DNA of 64,000 bases from Odobenus rosmarus divergens (GCF_000321225.1 NW_004450563.1:1-64000); one strand, 5' to 3'; positions 46,161 through 58,790 are shown, counted from the first letter of the stretch. Notes: generated by a model not told the origin, from the sequence alone. Translations and numbers: made by a program.

Positions 46161-47875
46161 TGATAGCATAGATTCACAAATATTTGCTAAATGATGAATT
46201 GATACAGTCCCTGTATATTAAAATTAATTATTATTTTTCATAAACAGATATGCTTCTAATAAGTTCCCTGGAAAGTGCTAGTGTTAAGATGTTCTGTGAA
46301 ATACTCTCTGCAGAAATTATTTCCTATCTATAATGTAGACCCTAAATGCAGTGATGTGAAATGGTGTTTGATTTTTACCTACTTATGTTTACACTTATAT
46401 TTTATTCCATAATTTTACTTATATCTGCATAGACATGAAAATATCAAATAATATGGCAGTGATATTAAGTAAACTGATTGAAGAAGTACTTATTACCCAG
46501 CTATGAAATTAGGAATACTCATTGAAAGTTCCTTGAAGACCAAAATACCTCAACGTAGAAAAATCATTCAGATGACTTCCAAGACACAAGAATATGGTGT
46601 GTTTCAGAAAATAGCAGCAAGAGCAACAACAAAAAATATGTTAAGATGACCACAAGCAGGTGAAATGCCTTTATATTCAGATGACTTTTTATTTTCAAAG
46701 AAACATTAGGATCATACATGAAAGTATTTTCTTCACCAACACGTTAATTATAAGCGACAGATCTGGAAAGCCCAAGAAGAGTGTGGTGCATTCCCATCAG
46801 TTCAGCCTTAAAGAGGTTTTAGGGTTTTTTTGTTTGTTTGTTTTTGTTTTTGTTTTAATGTAGCAGATTAAAACCATTATGTGCTGTCAAAGTAAACTGT
46901 TCTCTTTTCCTTTTTATAGGATGAAAGAGTGAGGCACATTTCTGAGTATGAAAATAGAACAAACTCTCCTCACTCATCTTTCATAAACTCTGCTTGGAGC
47001 TATATAATGCCTGCTGTTTTTTTATAACCATAGATTTGTAGATTCAAAAGTTCAAAATGGTTTATTCTTTTATCAGAAAAAAATCAATCTTACAATTTAT
47101 TTGCTGCCAGCAGTTTGCAATTAGATTTCATTCACTACCACGTGGTTGAAGTAGTCAATACATGGGTGTGTTAGAAACCGTGTCCACAAACCTGAAAGAT
47201 ATCAACTCATCGTTAAACAGTGAGACTTAAACTGAATTGAACAAATACGCTGAACAAAAAAGCTAAAAAAAATCTATTTCTCTTTTCAATGCTTAAAACA
47301 AAATACTAAAAATATTTAAGGCAGAATCTTCTCAGCTATGTTGTGAGAAATACTGGTATTTTGGATCAGTGGTAGAGGAAAAAAAATGAAATGGTACGAC
47401 ACAGTAATAAATGTGCTCTAATCTGTAAAATTTGTTGGCCTAGAAAATGAGTTGCATAGAAAAAGGTAAGTGATGAGGTGGTTTTGATGGAAAAGAGATT
47501 CAGAATCACAATAATAAGGTATATTTTAAATATTTTCCCCTGTAAGTTCTCACTTTACTTATAAATTCATTCAAACTATAATCTCAAGAGTTTTGTCTAT
47601 TTTCCTTTTCCTTTCCAATTAAAAAATTAACAGCAAGAGCAACAACAAAGCTCTGAAATGATGTTCACTAAATTTCAATTGTCTTGGTGGTACTTAGCGC
47701 TCTTTTGGTGGTGAAGTGTTGAGTAATATTTCTTTCTTCTTTTGCTATTCTGTATTTGCCGCATTTTATCATATTTGTTCTAAGTCTATTTTGACAAAAT
47801 AAAACATTGTAAATAAAGTTACCTGTGTCCCTCTTCCACATCCTATACCCTTGTACTTTATAGTACTAGAAGAAA
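46161..47875. other. No recognised gene; 19-bp direct repeat 1 kb apart
   Basis: AT-rich. 'cagcaagagcaacaacaaa' occurs at 46615-46633 and again at 47631-47649. A GTTT-rich tract lies at 46829-46856. No family or exon recognised. Confidence 0.4.
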
Positions 47876-49859
47876 TGCTTAACACACATTGTGTAACTTT
47901 CCAGTATCTCTCTTGATTTTTATATGTATGTGTGTGAGTGTAACATATAATATTACTTTATGTGAGTTTCATTTAAATATTGAGCACAATATTGCAATTT
48001 CCTTTTTTCATCATTTTGCCCTCTATTATATTAATATATGCTATGTTGTTCATTCTTTTTCTTCTATATACATAGTATTCCACCATAGAGTAGATAAGAC
48101 ATTTTATCTACCTGTGAGCTTATTGATGGACATATAAAATTATTTCCAATTATTTCTTATTACAAAAGAAACAAAATGGAAATCTTTGTACATATATTTT
48201 AGTGCACCTGTGCACCAATTTTTAAAATAGTTTATATGTAGAATAGAATGGCTGGTTTGAAAGAAATATAATTAATTCACAACTGGTTATTGCCAAATTT
48301 TTTCCAAATTATTGTGAGATTTTATACTCTCATAAATACATATGACAATTTCCCCAAACCCTTTCCAATATGTGATATCAAATTTAAAAAAATTGATCAA
48401 TATAAATAAGAAATATTATTTTCTTTGCTTCTCAGATTAGTTAAAAAATGTTTGGGTCATATTCTAATATTTTTATTGGACTCTTGGATTTGTCTTAAGT
48501 GAATTGCTTTTCACCAAATCTTGTCATTTTCTTCCTATTGGGATTTGTGTTTTTTCTTATTGAATTCAGAAATGCTAATAGATAAAAATCATTTGTCTGT
48601 TACAGAGTAGCATTATTGTTTCCTAGTCAGCCATAGCTTACCTTTTAACTGTTTTTACAATGTCCTTAGTCATGCATAATTTCATAGTTTTGATATAATC
48701 AAATACATAAAACTTTATTTTATAAGATTTACTTATGTATTGGATTTAAGAAATCTTTACTATATATGGGATAGATTCTCTTACACTCTCTTGTGATATT
48801 TTTAACTTGTATTTTCTCTAAGTTATTTCCTCCATCTGGAATTATTTTATATAATATAAGGACCAAATGTTTTATTCCTTTATGCAAGGACTATTATTCT
48901 AACATCATTTACTTAATAGTCTTATTAAGCCCACTGATTTGTAGCATCCCCTCTACCAAAATCCTTTGCCTGGGCCTATTTCTAGGCCTTCTATTCTGTT
49001 CCACTTGCATATTTTCTTTCTAATCCTGAATCACATTTATAACAAGTTGTGATATCTGACAAGAAGGAATCTTTTCTTATTCTTTACTCTTCACCCCAGA
49101 ATTATCTTGCCTACTTTTGTCTCATACTCATGAAGTTTAGGATGTTTGTCTGAGATCTACAAGGCATCCTTTTTGAGATTTTTCACTATAATTGCATTGC
49201 ACTGATAAATTTGGGGAAAATGACTTATTTGCTGTATAAAGTCTGCCATTCATGAACTTACTATACACTTCTGTTTATTCAGAGCTTCTTTTGTTCTTCA
49301 ATACTTCATTTTTATTTCATAAAAAACTTACACATATGTGCCCACTATTTCCTCCTCAATGTTTTAGTTTATTTTGGAACTGTGAATAGGTAGTTTTTAC
49401 TACTACATTTTTTTTTTTGGTTATTTGTTAATTGTTGGTCTTATATAAACAAATTTACTGAAGGTTCTTGTTAGCTCTAATAATTTATAAATTCTCTTTG
49501 ATTTTCCTATAGGCAATCAGAGTCTGTAAATAACTATATTTTGTCTTCCTTTAAGAAATTTTCCCTCGTATTTCTTTTTCTATCATATGTAATTGGCTAG
49601 CCATTAGCATTTCAAGTTCAATGTGAGATAATTGAGATTTAGAGGTCATCTTTATCTTTTTTCAGTCTTTTATTGAAATTTGTAAAAGTGTGATGCTTTC
49701 ATATGATTTTTAAACAAAAGTTTTGGTATATAGCTTTCATCGGGTCAAGAAAATTCCCCTGTACTTGTAGTTTGATGAGAATTTAAAAGATGAATTCATA
49801 ATTAATTCTATTAAACATTTTGATGCTTTTGTCCAAAAGTTTTCTTCATCCTTTTTATT

Positions 49860-50500
49860 TTTATTGTTTCCTTTTCCCTGAATAATCCATTGTCTCCCTT
49901 TCACTTAACCTCATTTGCAGGAGCTGAGATGGTAGATTCCCCAAAGCCTCCCTCCTACAATTGTGCTCGCAGCACCAAGTGCTATAGTAACAGGGTGGGG
50001 TCATTGACAGGACCTGTAAGACTTCACTGAGCATATTCACATAGGATTTTATTAAAGGTATCATATGGCTGGTAAACATAGAGAGGTCCAACAACTTCTG
50101 GGCCTGACTCCCAGCATCCTTTCTCAGTTGCAGGATGCTTTAGCTTCAGTTTGTTAACCAACAAGATACACACAAAGATGCCTTGGTCTCAAGGAAGCTG
50201 TGGTCCAAAGTCAAGTCTTTTGTACCTCACTGGTCATAAAACCAGGCCAGGGAACTGGTTAAACCAGATGCAAGGAATCAGTCTATATATTTTCAGTAAA
50301 TAATAGAAACATACTAACTAGTACAGAGTGACTCTAGGTGAATTTTGAACTTTATACAACATATTTTAAATTACTAGCTACTACATTTTATCATATCTTT
50401 GCTTTGGCCAGGGGTCAGTAGCAGACTTCTAGGAGTCCCTGGGGATAAGCATAGTTTTATATCAGAGACCAGCCAAAAGTTAATCATGTCCTTACATAGA
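49860..50500. mobile_element. Insertion within L1M, possible LTR
   Basis: GC-richer sequence ('gctgagatggtagattccc', 'gtggggtcattgacagg') breaks the L1M homology, which resumes near 50510. An 'attttattaaag' stretch at 50046 is compatible with an antisense poly(A)-signal region of an LTR. Ends and TSD were not identified. Confidence 0.35.
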
Positions 50501-50939
50501 TTGTTTACGATTTCAATGATCTCTTTCTTATTTCATTTAAAAAATAATTACAATAGAATAAAAGAACATGGTCTATAGGATTGATTTTTTGAAAGATTTT
50601 CAGACTTGTCTTAAAGCCTAGATACTGTTTTATTTTCTCACAAATGTTTCTTGTATGCTTGAGAAGGATATAGATTCTATAATTGCTAGAACTAGGTAAC
50701 ATAGATATATGTCTTTTAAGCCAATTTGTCAATCAAGTTTTTCAGACCTTTCAAAACCTTAGTTCGTCCACATCACCTATCGGTTAGTGAAGTAGGGATG
50801 TTAGAGGGATTTCATCATGCTGGATTTGTCCATACCTATCTCAATTCTGTCAAGTTTTCCTTATATATGTGAAGATATATTATTATGTTCACCTAGGCTA
50901 TACAGTTTTTTATTATCCTGGTGAATTTAAGGGGTTTTT

Positions 50940-51128
50940 ATTTTATTATTTATTTATTAGAGAAAGAGAGAGAGAAAGCACACTTGGGGGAGGTGCAGAG
51001 ACAGAATCTTAAGCAGGCTCCACCTCCAGCACAGAGGGAAGCAGGGCTCCATCTCAGGACCCTGAGATCATGACCTGAGCTGAAAACAAGAGTCAGTCGC
51101 TTAACTGACTGAGCCACCCAGGTGTCCC
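50940..51128 (-). mobile_element. Can-SINE, older sub-type
   Basis: A reverse SINE with 'aacaagagtcagtcgctta', the older head variant. TSD is 'ttaaggggttttt' (50927-50939) against 'ttaagttgttttt' (51129-51141), two mismatches. Confidence 0.92.
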
Positions 51129-51984
51129 TTAAGTTGTTTTTTAAACTACATTGTTACCATTTTCCCCTAAAGTATATTTTATATGATAATGACACTAGTA
51201 CATTCTAAAGTTGTTTTTTTCTTGGTGTATTTTTTCTAATATTTTATATCCAACATTTCTGTTTTTTATTTTTTTCATAAAATTACATAGCTATGTCTTT
51301 AAAAGTTAATATTAGAAAAACTATCTTTTAACTGGCAACGTAGATTACTTATTTATTTGAATTATTTCCCCTATCCCCTATCTTATGTTCTGCTTTTTAT
51401 TTATCATGTCTTTTTCTATTTCCTTTAACTTTCTTTTACCAGTTTTTTTTTTAATTGGTAAATGTTTTTCCCTTATTGTTTTGGAGGTTATATACTTAAT
51501 GCTTACTCTTTTTTAAAAAATAAGTCTTACAAAAGATAAAGCTAATCAGAGTTTCTACCTTCCTCTGATCACTTTAAATTTAACCACTTTCTCCTACTAT
51601 AAATGCTGATTTGGGGACCTACCTTCCAAAGGGATGTATATGCCATTGTCTGGAAGCACCTCTCCTCTTAATGGTTTTGTAATCCAGTTCTGTTCCCGTT
51701 AAATTTTCAATGAATACTTCATGAGATCCCACCTGTGTAAACCTGAATATAAAATGATCACATTAATGGCCTGACTGTTTTTTGTTATGTAGCCAGCTTT
51801 TGAAGACAATTCACTGTGCCTCTATCTGCTGAATACTATAATGTACAAGTCTCATATCACTGTATTTTTGGGTATATTTCACATAAGAATGTCCCTTCCT
51901 TTTCTCCTCTATCAACTCCTTTATAGTTCATGAGATTATATAATAACTTCTAAAGTAATGGAAGTTCTTTTCAAAAATTTTCAC

Positions 51985-52020
51985 CTTTTTTTATTATGTT
52001 ATGTTAATCACCATACATTA
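51985..52020 (-). mobile_element. Minimal L1 insertion: last ~30 nt of L1 plus short A tail
   Basis: The complement of the 36-bp insert is 'taatgtatggtgattaacat' followed by 'aacataataaaaaaag', the exact 3' terminus of the young carnivore L1 (compare 22549). The perfect 12-bp repeat 'aaaaattttcac' lies at 51973-51984 and 52021-52032. It is one of the shortest recognisable L1 insertions possible. Confidence 0.9.
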
Positions 52021-52215
52021 AAAAATTTTCACTTTTAAAAACTGCTGTATGTAATAGGTAATAATGCATTTAAAAATTGAAATAAATTTATTATGCCAAG
52101 ATGTGAACATTGCCTTCTAGGCAGTAGTCATATTGCCTTCATTTTATTGATTTGTTTATTCCCTGTAACCTACCAAATTATGATACATATAGTGATAGGA
52201 TTGCAACAGTGTTTT

Positions 52216-52409
52216 TTTTGTTTTGTTTTGTTTTTAAGATTTTATTTATTTACCAGAGAGAGAGCACAGCGGTGGGGGGGAGCAGTAGGCAGAGGGAAAG
52301 CAAGCTCCCCACTGAGCAGGGAGCCCGATGGGGGGCTCCATCCCAGGACCCTGGGATCCTGACCTGAGCTGAAGGCAGACACTTACCGACTGAGCCACCC
52401 AGGTGTCCC
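52216..52409 (-). mobile_element. Can-SINE with 14-bp TSD
   Basis: A reverse SINE with a T/GTTTT tail region. Perfect TSD 'tgcaacagtgtttt' is at 52202-52215 and 52410-52423. Confidence 0.96.
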
Positions 52410-52423
52410 TGCAACAGTGTTTT

Positions 52424-54190
52424 AATACTAAAATGTATTCAACATGAGCCATTTGAGGGAAAAACTAAAATGAAAACCTGTAAGCAGAAGCCTATGTTTT
52501 TAATAATAAAAATGTAAATGGAATATATCTGAAGGTATATTCTCACCAATCAAGAAACACACTATGCTAACAGCTATAATGGAATGGTTAAAATCCCAGT
52601 TTTGAAACCAATGCTTTTAAAATGATCATATTTATCAGTAGTGTATCCAGAATCCTTTTTTCAAAGATCAATTTTGTTTTGCACTGTTTTTTTTACTTAA
52701 TAAACAGTTAATATTTCTTACATGAATATATCCTTTTCTCAAGAAAAATCAGAACTGAATTTTTCAATTAAATGTAATTCAAAAGCTAAATTATTCTCTA
52801 AAAAATGCATTAACTTACTACTATAATTTATTTCAGGATCCATTCCACTTATTTTTGCCTTTGAGGATTGCCTAGTTTTTGCAAAATGGCTGAATATCTG
52901 AAATTTGCCAAACATCCTCTCTATTTGTGCCTTTTAAATCAAAATTTCTTTTTTCCCTCCAATATTTGAGAAATTTTATGTCTCTTCCATTTGTTGATTA
53001 TATTATTGAACTTTCAACTGAGATTATTGAATAATCTAATTATTCACTAATAAGAACCATCCTATATTAACTTGAATTTTTGAAACAGGTTTACTCGGAA
53101 GAGAACATGATTTTACTATTCCTAATTGGGAATTTATGACTTCATTTACTGCCTCTATGATCTAAAATCTGACTAATCATAAAGGGTATGTTCTACTTAA
53201 GAATTTGAAGACTGATATCTCAACTAATTGTGACCAGTTATGAGTAAAAACAAAATAAAGTGTTTTTTAAAATATTAATTTGTGTTACTGTGTACAGCAT
53301 TAAAATCAAGGAAATGTAAATCTCTGCCTTTACCTTCAATATGTTTACAATTTTGCCAGCAAGATAAGTACTAAATATATAAAAAGTTAAAAAATAATAG
53401 AAAGGTAAAAGATAAAATAAAGCAGTCAACAGCAGTAGACATCATTTGACTAGTCAACAAGGGAGTGGTAGAGACACAAACTGGCATTAGTTCAAAGGAA
53501 GAAAAACTTAAAAACGAAATCTTTTAAGGATGATTATGCCCTGAAACTAAAAGTTATTTGCATGTCTAGATACTTTGAGGATGACGAAAGGCAATTTAGT
53601 CTAGCTAAAAGATAATACTAGCCTTTGGTAACTGGTAATGAAACAACTTAGCTTGAAATGTACAACTCATCAATAATTGATGTATGAATATTCCAATCTT
53701 TCAGCTTGTGAACTGAATTACTTTTGGTTCATTAACACTACCCTAAAGTCATATATTTTAATATGCATTTGGGTGATAGTATTTGAATTGTAAATACTTC
53801 CATTCATTTTTTTTACTTTCCTATTTTAGCTTATGTGTAAATTAATTTACTGGCAAGATAAAGAAAAGTTTCTTCTGCACTGTTTCACCACATAGCTATG
53901 AAAGAAGTAGGCTCAAACCATAGCCACTTTATATGAATACTTTAAAATATGACAACGGTCATATCTCCTGAACAACATAAGGACTTAGTTAAACCCTCAC
54001 ATAGTTGTATATGTGCAAACATATTTAAACAAGATATGCTTTAATATACTTGAACATAAGTGCAGTACTTGAGATTTAATCCAAAATTTGAGATAATCCA
54101 GACAACCCCTCTGTACTACAATGCATGGATTAGAGCTATTGTTTTGTTTTAAGAAAAACTATAGGAAAGAGGGGGTATATAGAGAGACCA
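52424..54190. other. No recognised feature
   Basis: AT-rich sequence, no exon or repeat recognised. Confidence 0.4.
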
Positions 54191-54194
54191 AGAT

Positions 54195-54300
54195 CTACAG
54201 GGGTTAAGTAACTTGTCCACAGGTATGGAGCTGTTAGATTGTAAGCTCAGCTAGCTCTCTATAACTCCAAATTGTATGGTCTCTCTGTTATACCATTGTT
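54195..54300 (-). repeat. MIR SINE fragment
   Basis: 'ggggttaagtaacttgtcc' followed by 'tggagctgttagattgtaag' and 'ctctctgttatacca' follows the complement of MIR. Confidence 0.75.
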
Positions 54301-54309
54301 GTATGTTGC

Positions 54310-56500
54310 TATCTCTTGGAAGCAGATTCCCAGGTGGAGTTTAGTTTGCAAGGAGTATCTTCAAGATCAACATTGTGAAAAGAATGGGAAGGAAGCAAGG
54401 TTAGAGAGACAAAGGAGTCAATCTCTAATACAATCCCAACAATAATTTTTGCCAAGATCATGGGGGAACTCTGGAGCTAAAATGGACAGCTCCATGTTGG
54501 AAAGAAATGGATGGACCTTTATAACCACATCTATTAGATCTGGGCCACTCAGCAAGGGTGTGACATGACAGAGGGTTGAGTGGGGGTGGAGGAGAAAGCT
54601 GTTCTCTGCAACTGAGATGATTTCTGAAGTTATTGACAGCCGAAGGCTATCTCTGTCAGCACTCTACCCACCTGGAGCAACAAATCTTTCTTGAAAGAGG
54701 ATCCAGATGAAATATCTCTGTGTCTACTGCAATCCCTCCCTTGCACTGCCCAGCTCCATTTCTTTATACGTGAGCAGAATGCACATCCTCTACTAGTCTT
54801 GACGCCTTACCTAGTGGCATGACTTGGACCCTTATTTCTGAGGAATCTGAGCCTCTGGTACCCTTGATGTTTTCAGGAACCTGCTAGTCAAAATTAAATG
54901 AGGAAGTGCCAAGAGTCACCCAAGTGGATTTCCACATATATTCTTTTCTAACCTCATTGTGTAAAGCATCCTGATTAGACAGAGGTTTATTCCCTTTGCC
55001 AAGATAGTGACCACCTTCTAGCCTTCCTGAAGCCTAATATACCGAGGTGGTAGGTGGCATTAGTTTATAGTTCATTAGGACTCATGCTGTGGGGTATAAG
55101 CAGCAAATGAGTTCCCCTCTTGCATAGTAATATCTCTAACCCAGGGTTATAAGATTGAGAAGCACAAATTCCCCAAACCACTCACTGAGAATGAGGGTAA
55201 ATTTTGTTACTCCTGCTTCTACTTCTTGGTTCTATGACCTATGTATTCTTCGTATTGGAGACAGAACACAATTTAAAGGTCTTTGATTCCAGATATGTAC
55301 TATGTACTCGATGATGGCATTTTAATTTTAATTTAATTTAATTTAATTTAATTTTGTTTTGTTTTATTTTTATTTTATTTTATTTTATTTTATTTTTAGT
55401 AATCTTTACACCCAACTTGGGGCTCAAACTCATGACCCCGAGTTCAAGAGTCGCATGCTCTTCTGACTGAGCCAGCCTGGAGGATGCCATTTTAAACTCA
55501 AAATGTTTCTGCTCTGAGCTAAGATTTTAACTATTGTTTGACAAGTTATTCCAATACTTTCACAGGCAGATTCCGGGTGGCATAAGGTGTGATATGACAA
55601 TGGATGTAATGGTCTTTGGCTTACTCTTATATCTCCTTTACTATAAAATGAAGCCCTGCAGTCAGAAAAGAAAAAGGGTCTAATACAAGAAAGTTTCCAC
55701 CGAGTGATTAATTGTTACCAAGGAATGACCTTATCAGGGCTCATCATTGGTCTCTGTTGCTGGCAGGTTGGACCTTTGATAGCCCCGGTCACTATATCAA
55801 ACATGAGTAAGTGAGACCCCATGCTTCTGTGTCTCTGCTTATTCTCCATCTCTGCCAATATGCTACTTTGTTCATACATCCATTGTCTCAGCAATAGGGT
55901 AGTCAGTGACAAAAGCTGAATGATTTCAACTAATTAAGTGATTTTGTGTATGTGGTTGATTAGTGCCTCTTCCATGAAAAATTATTTCTGGTAGGCATTA
56001 AAATGTAGTACACAGATCTTCACACTTTTCTCCCATTTTCACTTGTCCCTTTATGATCCTCTACCTCAGACCTTTTTGTCTCTGTTTTTCCAATTTGTCT
56101 CCTCTCAGGTTTCTGACCAAGCCATTCCCCACTGCATATATGTCAGGCCAATTCTCTTTCCACATAAAATGGATAACAGTTACACCTCCTGAAGCTCTAC
56201 TATTTGGTAAAATTTTCCACAGGTTTGTTTTAAAGCTACTCATGTGTGAGGTTATAGTGCATTTGTGTGCATTTTTTTGCTTGAACCCATATACCAGGTC
56301 AATCCATCTACAAACCAAACTTGGATTTTTTTTCCTTCCTCATTACCAGGTAGCAAAAAACCATTCATATGGCCATAGGATGAGCTGTGTTTGAAGCACA
56401 GTAGCAGCAGGGTGGAAGGGGTGGGCTTCCTGCTCCTACAAACTGGCTCGTACCCTCTTAGAACATCATTCGTGGCTTTCAGTTGCCTGCTAATCGATTA
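54310..56500 (-). mobile_element. Ancient ERVL-like internal (pol) relic, antisense, split by a SINE
   Basis: Roughly 2 kb of moderate-GC sequence whose minus strand resembles the internal region of class III (ERVL-type, perhaps ERV3-16-like) endogenous retroviruses, with the pol RNase H side around 55730-56400. Recognition rests on remembered antisense text such as 'cttatcagggctcatcattg' and 'ttctgaccaagccattccc'. Every frame is short and broken: the longest here is 113 codons, in the antisense direction. It is an inert fossil without LTRs in view. The class is more certain than the subfamily. Confidence 0.55.
55326..55482 (-). mobile_element. Can-SINE, divergent sub-type, inside the ERV relic
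   Basis: A reverse SINE recognisable by 'cacccaacttggggctc', 'gagttcaagagtcgcatgc' and 'ctgactgagccagcctgg'. Its A-rich tail has become a TTTAA/TTTTA repeat (55321-55397). TSD is 'gatggcattttaa' (55313-55325) versus 'gatgccattttaa' (55483-55495), one mismatch. Confidence 0.88.
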
Positions 56501-58335
56501 GCTTTTTGTTATCTTTTTTAAAATCTAGAGTACCAATGGAATTTAGCAATCATCATAAAATTACATTGTCTTTATAATTACTATTTTATTTATACTTTTA
56601 AAACCAGATACCATCACATCCACTATTGCACTCTTCCACCAGTATATAATGCCAATTCACTAGTGAAAGCTTTAAGAATTCTATTATAATACCTAAGTCG
56701 ATAAGACAGCACATCTCCATTACTAGCTTAATAAAGAAATTCCCCTCTGTTAACTTTAAATACATCAGTTTCCCTAGAAAGAGAAGGTTACAATAGAATC
56801 ATGACTTTCCTAATTGTGAAAAATCAAGTAATTGCTTTGTACTCCCACTTTAGTCTGTCCTGGGCTTTTTGCTTGACAAGTGTCATGTGTAACTCTTGAC
56901 TAACAATTGTTAACATGGCCTATAATTCTTTTCTGAATTATCCAGATACGTGTCTTAATTCCCTTACCCCTTTGAGCGTGTGGAGATGCAAACAAAGTCG
57001 AACATGGACAATATCCCAGATATTTGAAACCATAGTTGATTTGCAAATTGGTTTGTATGGGGAATTACCTCAACAATTTAAGCCCTTGTCCTATTTAGAA
57101 AGATTTCAAATAATAGTTTTATTGTCTTTGCTTATTTGTTTTTAACTTGAATTAGGCAAACAGTTGTTTCAATTTTTCTTCTCACCTATTGAAAAACCAC
57201 AGGAGAGCTTATTATAATTAAGCATTTATTAAATGTTTGTTTACTGTGGAAACTGAAGTCTCAGACTTTGAAAATATGTCATAAATTATAACTGCTAATA
57301 TGAAAATGAATCTAAAAGTACACTTCAAAAATATTTTTATTTTATTTCCATGTGGAATTTATAGGATAGATGGAAGTAAAATGTAAACAACATTAAGGTG
57401 TTGTTTTTGTTATAATAGCATGTAGTGTTCCATGATTCATTGTTTGCGTATAACATTGCTAATACATTCTAAGGTCAACCTTCCTTCAAACATTAAGGGT
57501 GCTATCTACCTTATAGGCATTTTGGAAGATAAAAGTAAAATAATCTCTGTAAAATGTTTATTGTAGTGCTAGACAGATTTAAATTTTTTATAGCAGATAT
57601 TAATTATAGAATGATAGATCTAAACAGTATGAATCATGTCAAAAGCAACATGTTATACCTCCTATTTAAAAATCACTCTTTCATTGTTACACAAAATCCA
57701 TCAGTCTGTTTCACATTATAGTTCTCAATCTTCTACTAAAATCCTCATGTTTTAGAAATATTACTTAAGACCAAATGCTTAAAAGAACTGCTCTACCATG
57801 AAAAGAGACTATAAGTAAGATTGATAACATGGCTATACAAGGTCTGTATATACTTTGACCTATATTACTAACATCACAGAGGCTAAGAAGTGAAAAAATG
57901 GTTTAACCTCTAACATTTGCCTCAATTTTCCCCTTCAGTTCATTATTATAGAGTCGTCCAAATACGGTCTGCTAAATTTCCTCCATACTTTGCCGAATAC
58001 ATTTAATTAAAATCCTTTTATTTAATGAAGTCAATATAGTGACTCATTTAAGAAATGAAGCCCCTGTACAACTTTGATCATTAGTAGGAAGCTCTGGGCT
58101 CTGAATTAATCTGGATTATGTCTCAATTTCATTTTACCTGCCTTACTTATATAAGAGGTTACTTTCATAGTAAGAATATGTCTAAACAAAGAAATGTTAA
58201 ATATATTTCTGTAATTATTTTTCCTTCCCCCCCCATTTTCAGTATCTATATGGAAAAAAAACATAAGTCACTAAAAAGCAAGTAAGATGATACATCTGAA
58301 AGTACTATACAAAGGGAGGGATTATCAATATTATT
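56501..58335. other. No recognised gene; one L1 scrap inside
   Basis: AT-rich. Apart from the L1 3' UTR scrap at 57419-57454 I recognise nothing. Confidence 0.4.
57419..57454 (-). mobile_element. 36-bp scrap of young L1 3' UTR, lacking its 3' end
   Basis: 'tgtagtgttccatgattcat' continuing 'tgtttgcgtataaca' matches the antisense L1 3' UTR segment seen at 22600-22635, but neither the terminal L1 bases nor an A tail is present and no TSD is evident. It is unlike normal target-primed insertion. Gene conversion, end-joining capture or later deletion are possible. Confidence 0.65.
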
Positions 58336-58339
58336 AGTT

Positions 58340-58415
58340 TTACTACTGCTGTTACCGTTACTACCACCACTACTCCTGTTACCGTTACTATGACTACCAC
58401 TACCACTATTACTAC
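58340..58415. repeat. Imperfect (ACT/ACC)n microsatellite
   Basis: Triplet-based repeats of TAC, ACC and GTTACC with interruptions. A minus-strand frame through it encodes only Ser/Gly/Asn-rich sequence and is a repeat by-product. Confidence 0.85.
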
Positions 58416-58435
58416 AATTTCTGAGAGATAGAGGA

Positions 58436-58499
58436 TGGAAGGCATAGGATGAAGAAGAATAAGAAAAGAGAGAAAAAGAAGAAAAGAAAGAAAAAGGAT
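58436..58499. repeat. Purine-rich GA/GAA tract
   Basis: Almost pure A/G on the plus strand ('gatgaagaagaataagaaaa', then 'gaaaaagaagaaaagaaag'). Confidence 0.85.
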
Positions 58500-58605
58500 A
58501 ATTGGCTCTCTCCACTCTCCTAATTATTGTATTGAGGGGTTTTACTCTTCTGTTCCAGAAACCAAGATAGCAATATGAGCACTCTCACAGCCTTCCCCCT
58601 TCCTG

Positions 58606-58790
58606 GGGTTACCATACTTAACAAAGAAAATGTAGGACACCACGATAAATTTGAAATTAAATTAAACAAGTGATTTTTTTCATATAAGTATGCCTCATGC
58701 AATGTTTGGGACTTACACTAAAAATTATTTGCCTTTTATCTAAAATTCAATTTAACTGTGCATCCTGCATTTTATCTGGCAATCTCACCC
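58606..58790. mobile_element. Imperfect palindrome, MITE-like
   Basis: The left arm (about 58608-58690) and the complement of the right arm (about 58706-58788) align over ~80 bases: 'aaatgtaggacacc' against 'aaatgcaggatgca', 'taaatttgaaatt' against 'taaattgaatttt', 'catataagtatg' against 'agtgtaagtcc'. The loop is 'cctcatgcaatgtttggg'. I recall similar hairpin repeats in other mammals. An old MITE-type DNA transposon is likely. Confidence 0.65.

Larger units (their letters stand above)
47880..51700 (-). mobile_element. Long ancient L1M, antisense, with later insertions
   Basis: Runs of antisense L1M text in order from the 3' side to the 5' side: 'gacatataaaattatttcc', 'ctttgtacatatattttagtg', 'tatttctaggccttctattc', 'aattctattaaacatttt', and after an insertion 'gtatgcttgagaaggatatag'. 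The second quotation starts at 48184. It is strongly decayed. It is interrupted by an unidentified block (about 49860-50500) and by a SINE (50940). The 5' side beyond 51130 is assigned only by continuity. Confidence 0.7.

Noticed and set aside
56053..56394. 113-codon plus-strand frame
   Set aside because: It lies antisense within the ERVL-like relic and shows no domain. Stop-free by chance in decayed retroviral sequence.
58246..58515. Ser/Gly/Asn-rich 89-codon frame
   Set aside because: It is produced by the triplet microsatellite and purine tract.
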